64,000 nucleotides of DNA from NCBI GenBank assembly GCA_963780175.1, contig CAWAAT010000001.1:1339235-1403234 (forward strand). The letters run 5' to 3'. The stretch comes from Brooklawnia sp963780175 (lineage in GTDB: Bacteria; Actinomycetota; Actinomycetes; Propionibacteriales; Propionibacteriaceae). This document shows positions 42,107 to 50,592 of the stretch, piece after piece (position 1 is the stretch's first letter; the number at the start of each line of letters is the position of its first letter). The notes beneath the pieces were generated by a model, which saw only the letters and a program-made list of their open reading frames with translations, was not told the DNA's origin and made no database searches. Both the position numbers and the translations under genes were made by a program.

Positions 42107-43229
42107 TCACGCCGCGCGGTCGAGACCCATCGTGTACAGCCAAGCCAGTGCCCGGGCCGACGGGGTTGCCAACGCTGCACCGATCGCGGCGCGGCGGCCG
42201 GCGTCGGTGAGCGTCCCCGCCGGACGCCCAAGGGCGGTGTTGACGGCTGCCAGCCGCGCGGCCCGCCGAGCCGAGGTGATTCGCATCCGCTCCCAACGCG
42301 CGAGTTCGGCATCGGGTGCCTCACCGGTGCGCACCCAGCGCACGAGCAACGGCGCCAGACCCGCGGCATCCAGCAGCCCGAGATTCATGCCCTGCCCGCC
42401 GATGGGGCTGACCTCGTGCGCCGCGTCGCCGACGACCAGCAGACCGCCGTTGCGCATCCCGCGAGCCGTGAAGCGCCGCACGCCGAATTCGGTCGCCTCG
42501 TGCACCGCGCTCGCGGCGTCGTCCTCACCCCGGGCGACAAGTGCTGCGCGCAGCCTGTCGGCAGCGGCCGCGCCGCCCGCACCGGGGGAATCCCATGCGA
42601 CGAATCGCCGCCGGCCACCGGGCAGCGGAAACGACTCGAGCACTCCCTGCGCGTCGAGGTGAATGACCGCACGGTCGGCATCGTCGCGCGGCGGCAGGGG
42701 GATGTCCGCCATGACGTAGCGGTCGCGGTAGGCGTGAGCGGCCGTCGTCCGGTAGGTAAGACCGCGCGACGACCAGCCTCCGGCGATCACGACGATCGGC
42801 GCGGTCAGCTCCGCGCCGTCGTCGAACGTGACGCGAACAGCGCGCCGCTCGGGTGACACCCGAGTCACCCGGACACCGCGACGAGGCGGCGGCGCACCGG
42901 CGGCCAATGCCGCCTCGGTGTCGCTTTGCGGGAGGGTCGCGATGAACCGGAAGCGGGTCGACAGGCAGTCGAATGACAAGACTGCCCAGGGTGCGGCCGC
43001 GCGAACGCGCCTCCCCCCGCGAGACCGGCAGTGCGGTGGCCAGCAGACGCTCGGTGATGCCGGAGGGTTCGAGGGCGGCGAGCACGGGCGGGTGCACCCC
43101 GATCGCGCGGGTGCCGGTCGATGGCTGCGCGCGCCGCTCAACCAGCGTGGCGGTGACGCCGTGGCGGGCAAGCTCCGAGCCGAGCAGCAGCCCGACCGGT
43201 CCCGCGCCGACGATCAAGACCTCAGTCAC
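42107..43229 (-). CDS. FAD-dependent monooxygenase (frameshifted)
   Basis: A flavoprotein hydroxylase of the UbiH/PHBH type. The N-terminal FAD-binding VLIVGAGPVGLLLGSELARH begins at the GTG at 43229, overlapping the methyltransferase stop by eight bases. The DG motif region is GVTATLVERRAQPSTG, and the second FAD motif LVVGDAAHEVSPIGGQGMN is near 42400. A one-base shift near 42960 separates the two halves. In srs-type operons the third gene is a flavoprotein that oxidises alkylresorcinols to quinones, which fits its place here. About 374 residues when corrected. Confidence 0.85.
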
Positions 43230-43929
43230 GAGCCTCACCTTCCGCGAGAGCGCACAGGCGGAACGGCGCAAGCCCCTCGACACGCCAGCCGGCGCCGAGC
43301 AGCGCCGCCAGTTCGGCGGGCCGATAGCTTCGCCGAATCGAGCGCAAGCCATCGGTGCGCAGGAAGGTGCCCGCGGCCAGCGGCGTGATACCGACGGCGA
43401 ACAGGCCGTAGGCGAGACGTCCGCGCCTGATGTCGCTGTGCAGCACCACCCCGGTGGACAGCGCCCGAGTGTCATCGGCGAACGCTGCCAGACCGGAGGA
43501 GTCCAGGTGATGAATCACGTGGTTGGACACCACCGCGTCGAAGGTCTCCCCCGCCGCCCGCAGCGCGGCGGAATCCGCGCGGCGGAACTCGATGCCGGCG
43601 CTGGCGCGCCGCTGCGCAACCTGCAGCGCGCGGGGGTCGGGGTCGGCGCCGGTCCAGGCAACCTCCAGGTGATCGCGACGGGCCAATGCGGCGAGTCTTG
43701 CCAGCACGTCACCGCCCCCGCAGCCCAGATCCAAGACCCGCGCCGGACGATCGAGGCTTGCCAGGTGCGGTCGCAGGTATCGCCGATAGAGGCTCCCCCA
43801 ACCCGAGATCGCCCGGTTGACCACGCCGAAGCGGCGATAGGTGCGCGCCAGCCGCTGCGGATCGCAGTCGGGATCGTCCATGAGCTCGACGAGGCTTTCG
43901 GCGCGCTCGGACAGCCCTCCGGGAGTCAT
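43222..43929 (-). CDS. SAM-dependent methyltransferase
   Basis: A 235-residue class I methyltransferase. The SAM-binding motif I VLDLGCGGGDVLARLA is at about residues 65-80, the motif II acidic residue in GADPDPRAL, and motif IV FDAVVSNHVIHHLD near 130. The N-terminal part (LMDDPDCDPQRLARTYRRFG) resembles methyltransferases encoded with type III polyketide synthases, which methylate alkylresorcinols. Its start overlaps the polyketide synthase stop by four bases and its end overlaps the flavoprotein gene, giving a tight operon. Confidence 0.88.
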   Translation of the reverse strand: MTPGGLSERAESLVELMDDPDCDPQRLARTYRRFGVVNRAISGWGSLYRRYLRPHLASLDRPARVLDLGCGGGDVLARLAALARRDHLEVAWTGADPDPRALQVAQRRASAGIEFRRADSAALRAAGETFDAVVSNHVIHHLDSSGLAAFADDTRALSTGVVLHSDIRRGRLAYGLFAVGITPLAAGTFLRTDGLRSIRRSYRPAELAALLGAGWRVEGLAPFRLCALAEGEARD

Positions 43930-45065
43930 CTCGGGGCCCGGGCCAGCGCCAAGGCGGGCGCGGCGCGGCTCGGCTGGGGCGCGGTGCTCACCCGGGCGCG
44001 CAGTTCGGCGATCTCGACGGTCAGCCCAGGCCCAAATGCTATTCCCAGGATGCGCTCACCGTCGGTGAGCGTGGCGTCGGCAAGAAGCCGCTGCAGGACG
44101 AAGAGCACCGTCGCCGATGACATATTGCCGTATGCTCGCAGCACTTCGCGGGAATGGTCGAGCGCGTTCGGTGCCAGCCCCATCGCATGCTCGAATCGGT
44201 CGAGAATGCTGCGGCCCCCGGGGTGGACGGCCCAACGGTCGATCTCGCCGCGGGCGAGCACCGGGGCCAGCAGCCCGACCACCTCGCGTTCGATGATGCG
44301 GGGCACCTCCTGGGTGAGCGTCATCTCGAATCCGTGATCGCCGATGATCCACTGCATGTCGTCAGCGCCTTCGCTCGTGAGCCTGGTCGCGAAGCCGTCC
44401 ATGACGAGCGACGGACCACGCGCCGCGCGGGCCGCCGAGACGATCGCTGCCCCGGCACCGTCGGCGAAGACAGCCGAGGCGAGAATCTGGTCGGTGTCGC
44501 TCGAGGGCGCCAGGTGGATCGAGCACAGTTCGCCGCAGGCAACCAGCACGACGGCACCGGGGTCGGCCGCGCAGATGCGATATGCCGCGCGCAACGCGGG
44601 GAAGGCGGCCGCGCAGCCGAGGAAGCCGACGTGATCGCGTTGGGCACTTGATGGGATCCCGAGATCTCGTACGAGCCTGAAGTCCGGCCCGGGGGCGAAG
44701 AAGCCGGTACAGCTGGCCGTCACGACATGGGTGATCTCGGAGGCCACCACGCCGGCGGCTTGCAGTGCGCCACGGGCGGCCTGAGCGAACAGCTTCGGCG
44801 CTTGCTCGACATAGATGGCGTTGCGCTGAGCGGTGGTCGGCCGTTCGAAGGCGCTGGTTTCCAAGTTGATGAAGCCCGACGGCACACCATCGAAGTCGGT
44901 CAGTACCGTATGCCTGATGTCGATTGCCGAGCGATCGAATGCCGCGCGTATCAGCCGTGCGGTCAGGCGACTGATACCGGGCTGCGCGGCGAAGAGATCG
45001 CGCACCGCGCGCTGGCTTACCGCGGTCGCCGGAACCGCCGTTGCGATTCCCAAAATGGCCGTCAT
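43926..45065 (-). CDS. Type III polyketide synthase
   Basis: A 379-residue chalcone-synthase-fold enzyme that condenses an acyl-CoA starter with malonyl units. The catalytic triad is complete: Cys151 (FLGCAAAF), His281 (WAVHPGGRSIL) and Asn314 (YGNMSSATV). The C-terminus ends with the family GIAFGPGLTVE loop. It is the first gene of an operon with a methyltransferase and a flavoprotein, matching the srsA-srsB-srsC order of Streptomyces griseus that makes phenolic lipids, so an alkylresorcinol or alkylpyrone product is inferred. It is a soluble protein with an Ala-rich C-terminal tail. Confidence 0.9.
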   Translation of the reverse strand: MTAILGIATAVPATAVSQRAVRDLFAAQPGISRLTARLIRAAFDRSAIDIRHTVLTDFDGVPSGFINLETSAFERPTTAQRNAIYVEQAPKLFAQAARGALQAAGVVASEITHVVTASCTGFFAPGPDFRLVRDLGIPSSAQRDHVGFLGCAAAFPALRAAYRICAADPGAVVLVACGELCSIHLAPSSDTDQILASAVFADGAGAAIVSAARAARGPSLVMDGFATRLTSEGADDMQWIIGDHGFEMTLTQEVPRIIEREVVGLLAPVLARGEIDRWAVHPGGRSILDRFEHAMGLAPNALDHSREVLRAYGNMSSATVLFVLQRLLADATLTDGERILGIAFGPGLTVEIAELRARVSTAPQPSRAAPALALARAPR

Positions 45066-45226
45066 GAGAAGACTGTAGGTGAGACCAGATCCAGGCAGCC
45101 CGGCCTGAGCGTCATCATCTCCCCAGGGTGCGGTGCCGAAACCGACAAGGATGCGCCTCCGGCATACAGCAGCGCCCCGGCCGCTAGGACCGGGGCACCA
45201 CCTGATGAGTCAGCGAAACGTACCAA

Positions 45227-46333
45227 TCAGCGATCGACGCGGGCCGAACCGCCGCCGGCCAACTTCAGCACCTCGGCCTTGGTAGCCATCGAGGTATCGC
45301 CAGGAGTGGTCATCGCCAGCGCGCCATGAGCCGCACCGTAGTTGACCGCGGTCTCCAGATCGGCGCCGGAAATCAGGCCGTAGACCAGCCCGGATGCGAA
45401 GGAGTCGCCACCGCCGACCCGGTCGAAGATCATCAGATCATCGCGCTGGGTCGCCTTGACCAGGCCGTCTTCCTTCGACCAGGCGATCGCGCTCCAGTCG
45501 TTGATGGTCGCCGACTTCACGCCCCGCAGCGTGGTGCCGATGACCTTGAGATTCGGGTAAGCCGCGGCAACCCGCTCGACCATGTTCTTGAAGCTGTCCA
45601 GCGGCAGCACGGTGAGGTTCTCGTCCACGCCCTCGATCTCGAAACCGAGAGCCGCGGTGAAGTCCTCCTCATTACCGATCATCACATCGACATAGGGCGC
45701 GACCGCGCGGTTGACTTCCTGAGCCTTGGCCTGGCCACCGATCGACTTCCACAGGCTGGGCCGGTAGTTGAGGTCGTAGCTGATCAGGGTGCCGGATTCC
45801 TTCGCCGCCTTGCAGACATCGATCACTGCCTGGGCGCTGGTCTCCGAAAGAGCGGCGTAGATGCCGCCGGTGTGCAGCCAGCGCACACCCTTCTTCACGA
45901 AGATCTCGTCCAGGTCCCAATCGGATGCCTTGGTCTGACTGATCGCGGTGTGACCGCGGTCGCTGGCGCCGACCGAGCCGCGCACGCCGTAGCCGCGCTC
46001 GACGAAGTTGAGGCCGTTGCGGGCCGTGCGTCCGACACCGTCATTGGCAACCCAGCGGATCAGCGAGGTGTCGACGCCGCCTTGCATCACGAAGTCTTCG
46101 ACCAGATGGCCGACCTCGTTGTCCACCAGTGCGGTCAGGACGCCCGAGCGCAGCCCGAAGACCTTGCGCAGGCCACGCACGACGTTGTATTCGCCGCCGC
46201 CTTCCCAGACCTTGAACTCACGAGCAGTGCGGACGCGTCCATCGCCCGGATCGAGCCGCAGCATGATCTCGCCGAGGCTCAGGGCGTCCCACTGGCAGTC
46301 CTCAGCGGACTTCAGGCCGAGATCCACGCTCAC
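45227..46333 (-). CDS. kdgK: 2-keto-3-deoxygluconate kinase (PfkB family)
   Basis: A 368-residue PfkB-type sugar kinase. Blocks include LSLGEIMLRLDPGDGRVRTA near the N-terminus with GGGEYNVVRGLRKVFG (substrate glycines), DLNYRPSLWKS, and the ATP/catalytic motif DRVGGGDSFASGLVYGL near residue 300, where the second Asp is the base. It phosphorylates 2-keto-3-deoxygluconate to KDPG, which the aldolase encoded before it then splits. Its GTG start at 46333 overlaps the aldolase stop (GTGA), so the longer frame upstream is not used. Confidence 0.85.
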   Translation of the reverse strand: MSVDLGLKSAEDCQWDALSLGEIMLRLDPGDGRVRTAREFKVWEGGGEYNVVRGLRKVFGLRSGVLTALVDNEVGHLVEDFVMQGGVDTSLIRWVANDGVGRTARNGLNFVERGYGVRGSVGASDRGHTAISQTKASDWDLDEIFVKKGVRWLHTGGIYAALSETSAQAVIDVCKAAKESGTLISYDLNYRPSLWKSIGGQAKAQEVNRAVAPYVDVMIGNEEDFTAALGFEIEGVDENLTVLPLDSFKNMVERVAAAYPNLKVIGTTLRGVKSATINDWSAIAWSKEDGLVKATQRDDLMIFDRVGGGDSFASGLVYGLISGADLETAVNYGAAHGALAMTTPGDTSMATKAEVLKLAGGGSARVDR

Positions 46334-46974
46334 TTGTCGCCTCCGCTCAGCTGGGCGACCAGGTCCATGGCCTCGCGCGAAAGCTTGGTGATCTTGTCGA
46401 ACTCGCCACCGTCCACGGCCTTGGCAGGCACCATCCACGAACCGCCGACCGCCGGAATGCACGACAGGCCGAGGAACTCACCGAGGTTGGCTGCGTTCAC
46501 ACCGCCGGTCGGAATGAACTGGGTGCCGCCGAACGGGGCCGACAGCGCCTTGATGGCCGACGCGCCACCGTAGACATTGGCCGGGAAGAACTTCACGGTG
46601 GTCAGGCCGAGATCGTGGGCGAGCATGATCTCGGTGGGGGTGACCGCACCCGGCAGCACCGGCACACCGAGTTCCTGCGCGCGCTTGACGACCTCGACCT
46701 TCAGGCCGGGGCTCACGATGAAGGACGCACCGGCGTCGACGGCCTGCTCGACCTGAGCGACCGAACGGACGGTGCCGGCGCCGACCAGGATGTCGTCGCG
46801 CTTCGCAAGGACCTTGATCGAATCTGCAGCGGCGGCGGTGCGGAAGGTCACTTCCGCGACCGGGAGCCCGCCGGCGACCAGGGCGTCTCCGAGCCCGGAG
46901 GCATTGGCCGCGTCATTGAGAACCACAACGGGAACGATGCGGTAACGGGTGATGTCGTCAAGAGTGACGCTCAT
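46330..46974 (-). CDS. eda: KDPG/KHG aldolase
   Basis: A 214-residue class I aldolase that splits 2-keto-3-deoxy-6-phosphogluconate to pyruvate and glyceraldehyde 3-phosphate. Diagnostic blocks are PVAEVTFRT (catalytic Glu), GAGTVRSVAQVEQAVDAGAS, SPGLKVEVVKRAQE, LPGAVTPTEI, VKFFPANVYGG (Schiff-base Lys) and FIPTGGVN. I start at the ATG at 46974 with a GAGGAGAG ribosome site; the frame extends further but without one. It leads a two-gene operon with kdgK and is divergent from an IclR-type regulator, so sugar-acid or pectin/hexuronate breakdown is the likely role. Confidence 0.92.
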   Translation of the reverse strand: MSVTLDDITRYRIVPVVVLNDAANASGLGDALVAGGLPVAEVTFRTAAAADSIKVLAKRDDILVGAGTVRSVAQVEQAVDAGASFIVSPGLKVEVVKRAQELGVPVLPGAVTPTEIMLAHDLGLTTVKFFPANVYGGASAIKALSAPFGGTQFIPTGGVNAANLGEFLGLSCIPAVGGSWMVPAKAVDGGEFDKITKLSREAMDLVAQLSGGDK

Positions 46975-47015
46975 CTGCACTCTCCTCGTAGAGATAATGT
47001 GAACAGAAGGCCACC

Positions 47016-47032
47016 GTTTCATTCAGCGAAAC
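47016..47032. promoter_or_regulatory. IclR-type operator
   Basis: GTTTC-ATTCAGC-GAAAC, a five-base-arm inverted repeat close to the TGTTTC/GAAACA palindromes bound by IclR-family (KdgR-like) regulators. It lies between the divergent eda-kdgK operon and the IclR gene. A partial half-site (AACTAAAACAAATGG) follows at 47046-47060. Confidence 0.6.
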
Positions 47033-47105
47033 AGATGGGTCATTAACTAAAACAAATGGTAGCAGACCGGCCCCTCGGAGTCAGCAGCGTGGCAGACTGC
47101 TTGTC

Positions 47106-47897
47106 ATGAGCAACCCGAGCAGTTCCGAGGCCAGCGGTCCCGCCCCGATCGAGGCGATCGACCGCGCACTCATGCTGCTCATCAGTCTGTCCGAGGCCGG
47201 GCCCGACGGAGTCCCGCTGGCCAATCTCGGCCGCGATCTGGGGCTCAACAAATCAACCGCCTATCGCGCGCTGAGCACCATGCGCGCCCGCGGCTTCGTC
47301 ACCCAGGACACCGACGGCAGCTACCGGCTCGGGCCCGCGGCGATCGGCCTGGGCGCCGACTACTTCGGCCCCGCCTCTCTCACCCAGCTGCTGCATCCCG
47401 CACTGATCGTGCTCGCCCGTGAGGTGGACGAACTGGTGCACCTCGGCATCCTCAACGGCGACCGGGTCATCTACGTCGACAAGGTCGAGCCCGACAAAGC
47501 CATCCGCGTCTGGTCGCAGGTCGGACGCAACGCCTCCGCCGCGACTACCTCACTCGGACGCGCAATCTTGGCCTACCGGCCGATTCCCGATGATCATCTC
47601 GACGCCTATGCCCCATCGGAGGCCGCCGCCGCGCAACTGCGCGACGCCGTCGCCGCGGCCCGGGAGCGCGGCTATGCCACCGAGATCGAGGAGAACGAAC
47701 CGGGCATCGCCTGCCTGGGTGTGCCGCTGCTGTCGAACGGCGGGGCGATAGCCGCGCTCAGTGTCACCATGCTCGCCAGCCATGTGGACGATCAGCGACT
47801 CGCCGAAGTCGCTGCACGAATCGCCGAACTCGTGCCTCCGCGGCTGCCCGAAAACGTCGAGCTCCCAGCGGCATTGATGCTTGCCCGGCCGCACTGA
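47106..47897 (+). CDS. IclR-family regulator of sugar-acid catabolism
   Basis: A 263-residue regulator. The N-terminal winged helix covers about residues 16-75 (ALMLLISLSEAGPDGVPLAN, GLNKSTAYRALSTMRARGFV), and the C-terminal GAF-like effector domain has VHLGILNGDRVIYVDKVE and ATEIEENEPGIACLGVPLL. IclR proteins with this position act as KdgR-like repressors responding to 2-keto-3-deoxygluconate or related acids; the divergent eda-kdgK operon supports this. The ATG at 47106 is preceded by a weak ribosome site. Confidence 0.88.
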   Translation: MSNPSSSEASGPAPIEAIDRALMLLISLSEAGPDGVPLANLGRDLGLNKSTAYRALSTMRARGFVTQDTDGSYRLGPAAIGLGADYFGPASLTQLLHPALIVLAREVDELVHLGILNGDRVIYVDKVEPDKAIRVWSQVGRNASAATTSLGRAILAYRPIPDDHLDAYAPSEAAAAQLRDAVAAARERGYATEIEENEPGIACLGVPLLSNGGAIAALSVTMLASHVDDQRLAEVAARIAELVPPRLPENVELPAALMLARPH

Positions 47898-48298
47898 CCC
47901 ACCAACTCGCGGTGCCGGCCGTGCGCGTTGCCCAAGCGCAGATCGCGCCCTTCCGGGCTGCCGTTCTGCATCTCGAGAAGCCAAGAAAAGCGCAGGCCAG
48001 CAGCTATTTGATCAACGTCATGAAAATCTGTGCGGCAAGATCAGCAATTGGCTGGTATCTGGGCTCCGGCCGTGGCATTCTTAATTACACGGTCGATTCC
48101 GGCGGCCCCCCCGGCCTGCCGATGCGCGACCGACGGCCGGGGTTCGCGTCTCAGGGGGTGGGTGCGCGAGCCCCGGTTTTTCTTGCCCTGATTCGATACG
48201 CTGACGCCATCCGCGGGAATAACTCGCCTGTCACCGTGGTTTTGCTGACCAACTGACGCAGCAAGAACTTCGAGGCGTCCAAGACACAGGAGAAGTAG
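47898..48298. other. Gene-free stretch with terminator
   Basis: No protein gene is visible. It contains a strong terminator (48137-48183), located 240 bases after the IclR stop, so a small RNA or a long 3' leader may be encoded between. Confidence 0.5.
48137..48183 (+). terminator. Rho-independent terminator
   Basis: CCGGGGTTCGCG pairs with CGCGAGCCCCGG (twelve pairs, one G-T) around a 16-base loop and is followed by TTTTTCTT. It is the clearest intrinsic terminator in the high-GC part of the window. Confidence 0.8.
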
Positions 48299-48697
48299 AT
48301 GGCCACCGTCACGATCACCGCTGAGAACCTTGAGGACGTCCTGAGCACCAACGACATCGTCTTCCTCGACTTCTGGGCGGAATGGTGTGGTCCATGCCGC
48401 AACTTCGCACCCATCTACGAGCAGGCCAGCCAGACCCACGACGACATCACCTTCGGCAAGATCGACACCGAGGACCAGCAGCAGCTCGCAGGCGCTGCGG
48501 GCATCACCTCCATCCCCACCCTGATGATCTTCCGCGGCGGCATTCCCGTCTTCTCGCAAGCCGGCGCCCTGCCCGCAGCGGCTCTCGACAGCCTCGTCGA
48601 GCAGGTCCGCGCCCTTGACATGGACGAAGTCCGCGCCGCGTATGCCCAAGTCGACAAGACGGACAGCGACGCCACGAACGGCTACCACGAGGCCTGA
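48299..48697 (+). CDS. trxA: Thioredoxin
   Basis: A 132-residue thioredoxin with the active site FWAEWCGPCRNFAP (Cys30 and Cys33) and cis-Pro in ITSIPTLMIFRGG. It is about 25 residues longer than classical thioredoxin, the extra being an acidic C-terminal tail (LDMDEVRAAYAQVDKTDSDA). It reduces protein disulfides in the cytoplasm. The ATG at 48299 follows AGGAGAAGT. It is monocistronic, between the terminator and the FHA-domain operon. Confidence 0.9.
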   Translation: MATVTITAENLEDVLSTNDIVFLDFWAEWCGPCRNFAPIYEQASQTHDDITFGKIDTEDQQQLAGAAGITSIPTLMIFRGGIPVFSQAGALPAAALDSLVEQVRALDMDEVRAAYAQVDKTDSDATNGYHEA

Positions 48698-48938
48698 GCA
48701 TCGGCGGCCGGCCCGTCCGGCACCCCACCGGTCGACGCCGAAACCGCGCATCACTAGTACTCACAGCTCCTGAGAGCGCTCGCGATCTTGCCCCAGATCA
48801 GCACCAGCGCGTGCGGACTCGGCCTGATGACCTAGTATCGCTGGTGAGCTTGGTTCGTCCTGGGCGACGCCTGTCCGGACTCACCGAGACAGCAGCACCA
48901 TCGAGCACCGATGGCAATGCAGGCTGAAGGGAGGCACG

Positions 48939-49655
48939 ATGGGCTGGTTGCACAACGTTGAACGCGGACTCGAGAACGCGGTGAACACCGTTTTCGCGCG
49001 AGCCTTCCGCGGCGAGGTGGAACCTATCGAGATCGCCACCCGATTGACCAAGGAGCTGGACGCGCAGGCAAAGCTGTTGAACCGCGACAAGCGGCTCGTC
49101 CCCAACAACTTCACGGTCTACCTGTCGACGCACGACTATGACGAGCTCGCCCCGATGGCACGGGCCATCAACGACGACATCGTCCCCGAACTGCGTCGAC
49201 ATGCCGGCGAGCGTCACTACGTCTTCAACGGACCGATCCGCATCGACTACGAATGCGATCCGTCCTTATCGGTCGGTCGCTTTCGAGTGAGCTCCGAGTC
49301 GGTCGCGACCGTCGCCGAGACCGGCGGCGCAGCATCGACCACCGCGATCAAGCGGGCGCCGCTCGTGCTGGAGGTCAACGGCGTACGGCATCCACTGCTG
49401 CCACCGGGTTTCACCATCGGACGCGGCAGTGAGGCGGACCTTCGCATCAACGATCCCGGCATCTCCCGGCAGCACGCCCGTATCATCGTCCAGCCCGCCG
49501 ACAACGGCGAGGTTCTCGTCAGCATCGAAGACCTCGGATCGACCAACGGCGTGATCGTCAACGGCCAGCGCGTCACCAAGGTGACGCTCGGCGACGGATC
49601 ACGCATCGAGATCGGCTCGACCCGGATGCTCGTGCACTCACCAGTGGGGTCCTGA
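48939..49655 (+). CDS. fhaA: FhaA: DUF3662 plus FHA domain protein
   Basis: A 238-residue protein. The N-terminal DUF3662 domain (residues 1-115, WLHNVERGLENAVNTVFARA and IEIATRLTKELDAQ) is followed by a short linker, and a C-terminal FHA domain (about 150-238, with GRGSEADLRINDPGISRQHA and STNGVIVNGQRV) that binds phosphothreonine. In actinobacteria FhaA (FipA partner) is a substrate of PknA/PknB and links cell-wall synthesis to division. The order fhaA-fhaB-pstP is the expected one. It is short for the family because the usual long Pro/Gln-rich linker is missing. Confidence 0.92.
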   Translation: MGWLHNVERGLENAVNTVFARAFRGEVEPIEIATRLTKELDAQAKLLNRDKRLVPNNFTVYLSTHDYDELAPMARAINDDIVPELRRHAGERHYVFNGPIRIDYECDPSLSVGRFRVSSESVATVAETGGAASTTAIKRAPLVLEVNGVRHPLLPPGFTIGRGSEADLRINDPGISRQHARIIVQPADNGEVLVSIEDLGSTNGVIVNGQRVTKVTLGDGSRIEIGSTRMLVHSPVGS

Positions 49656-49658
49656 CCG

Positions 49659-50180
49659 TTGAGTACCATCCTCGTAGCCACCCTGAAGATCGCCTTCTTG
49701 GTCCTGATGTGGCTGTTCATCCTCTTCGTCACCAACGTCATCCGCGTCGACCTGTTCGGACGCCGGGTCACCGCCGAGGAGCTGGTGGCCGCCGACGAGC
49801 AGGCCTCCTCACTGAGCACAGGTTCGCTGCAGAAGTCGTTCCGTGGCCGCCGCGCAGCCCGCGCCGGCGCCGCCCCACCACCGGCCCCCACCACGGTCAC
49901 CATCACCACCGGCAGAGGAGCCGGCACGAGCGCCACGCTGCCCGAGGTCGGCAAGGAGATCGTCCTCGGCAGGGCGTCGTCGTGCGATCTTGATGTGGAC
50001 GACGACTACGCGTCCAGCAAGCATGCGAAGATCTGGCGCGACGCCGAGGGCTTCGTCGTCGAAGATCTGCTGTCGACCAACGGCACCTACGTGAACGGCC
50101 AGCGCATCACCCAACCCGTGCGGATCGACAGAGGCGACATCGTGCGAGTCGGCCGCTCCCAGATGCAACTGGACGGCTGA
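49659..50180 (+). CDS. fhaB: FhaB: membrane-anchored FHA domain protein
   Basis: A 173-residue protein starting with a TTG codon at 49659, three bases after the fhaA stop. The N-terminal membrane segment (IAFLVLMWLFILFVTNVIRV, about residues 10-29) is followed by a linker and a C-terminal FHA domain (about 95-173, GRASSCDLDVDDDYASSKHA, STNGTYVNGQRI). FhaB (FipA) recruits phosphorylated partners to the division site. The gene is complete and is followed one base later by pstP, which breaks off after 17 codons. Confidence 0.92.
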   Translation: MSTILVATLKIAFLVLMWLFILFVTNVIRVDLFGRRVTAEELVAADEQASSLSTGSLQKSFRGRRAARAGAAPPPAPTTVTITTGRGAGTSATLPEVGKEIVLGRASSCDLDVDDDYASSKHAKIWRDAEGFVVEDLLSTNGTYVNGQRITQPVRIDRGDIVRVGRSQMQLDG

Positions 50181-50181
50181 G

Positions 50182-50232
50182 ATGGCGTTTTCGCTGCAGA
50201 TCGACGCGCATTCCGAGATCGGGTTGGTGCGC
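50182..50232 (+). pseudogene. pstP: 5' end of pstP (PP2C-type Ser/Thr phosphatase)
   Basis: Seventeen codons reading MAFSLQIDAHSEIGLVR, the start of the actinobacterial PP2C phosphatase PstP, which normally continues with a KNNQDS motif. It begins one base after the fhaB stop, as in the usual fhaA-fhaB-pstP-rodA-pbpA-pknA-pknB order. After CGC at 50232 the sequence turns abruptly AT-rich and becomes unrelated. The truncation point is the junction of the two genomes. Confidence 0.85.
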
Positions 50233-50233
50233 G

Positions 50234-50590
50234 TGGCCGAATAAAATCGATGATATCTTTTGTCATCGTATTGAGCGCGTTGTGAAAAAGGATGGAACTG
50301 TTAGTTGGAATGGAAAGCAATTTGAAGTCTCGCACCAGTTGGTAGGAGAAAAAATTATCCTGGTTATTGATCCACACTCTGGTACAGCTAAACGCGTAGA
50401 GTCTGTTTCTGGCAATGATTTGGGTTCAGCAACTCCTTTGGATGTCATCAAGAATCTCAACCGCAAACGACAAAGACCACACAGTACGCCGCCAGCAATC
50501 AAACAAATGGAAAACTCCGTTGAAATGGCTTATCGCGAATATAGCGATCTTTTTGGTATTCCAAATATAAAATCTAATGAGGAGAAATAA
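50234..50590 (+). pseudogene. Transposase (DDE integrase-type), 3' part only
   Basis: This frame reads from DDIFCHRIERVVKKDGTVSW to a TAA at 50590, about 118 residues. It is the C-terminal beta-rich region (GTVSWNGKQFEVSHQLVGEK) of a retroviral-type DDE transposase, followed directly by an AAA ATPase gene, as in transposons that pair an integrase with a TniB/ExeA-like ATPase. The catalytic region is lost at the genome junction. An internal GTG at 50282 could in theory start a fragment. Confidence 0.7.
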
Positions 50591-50592
50591 AT

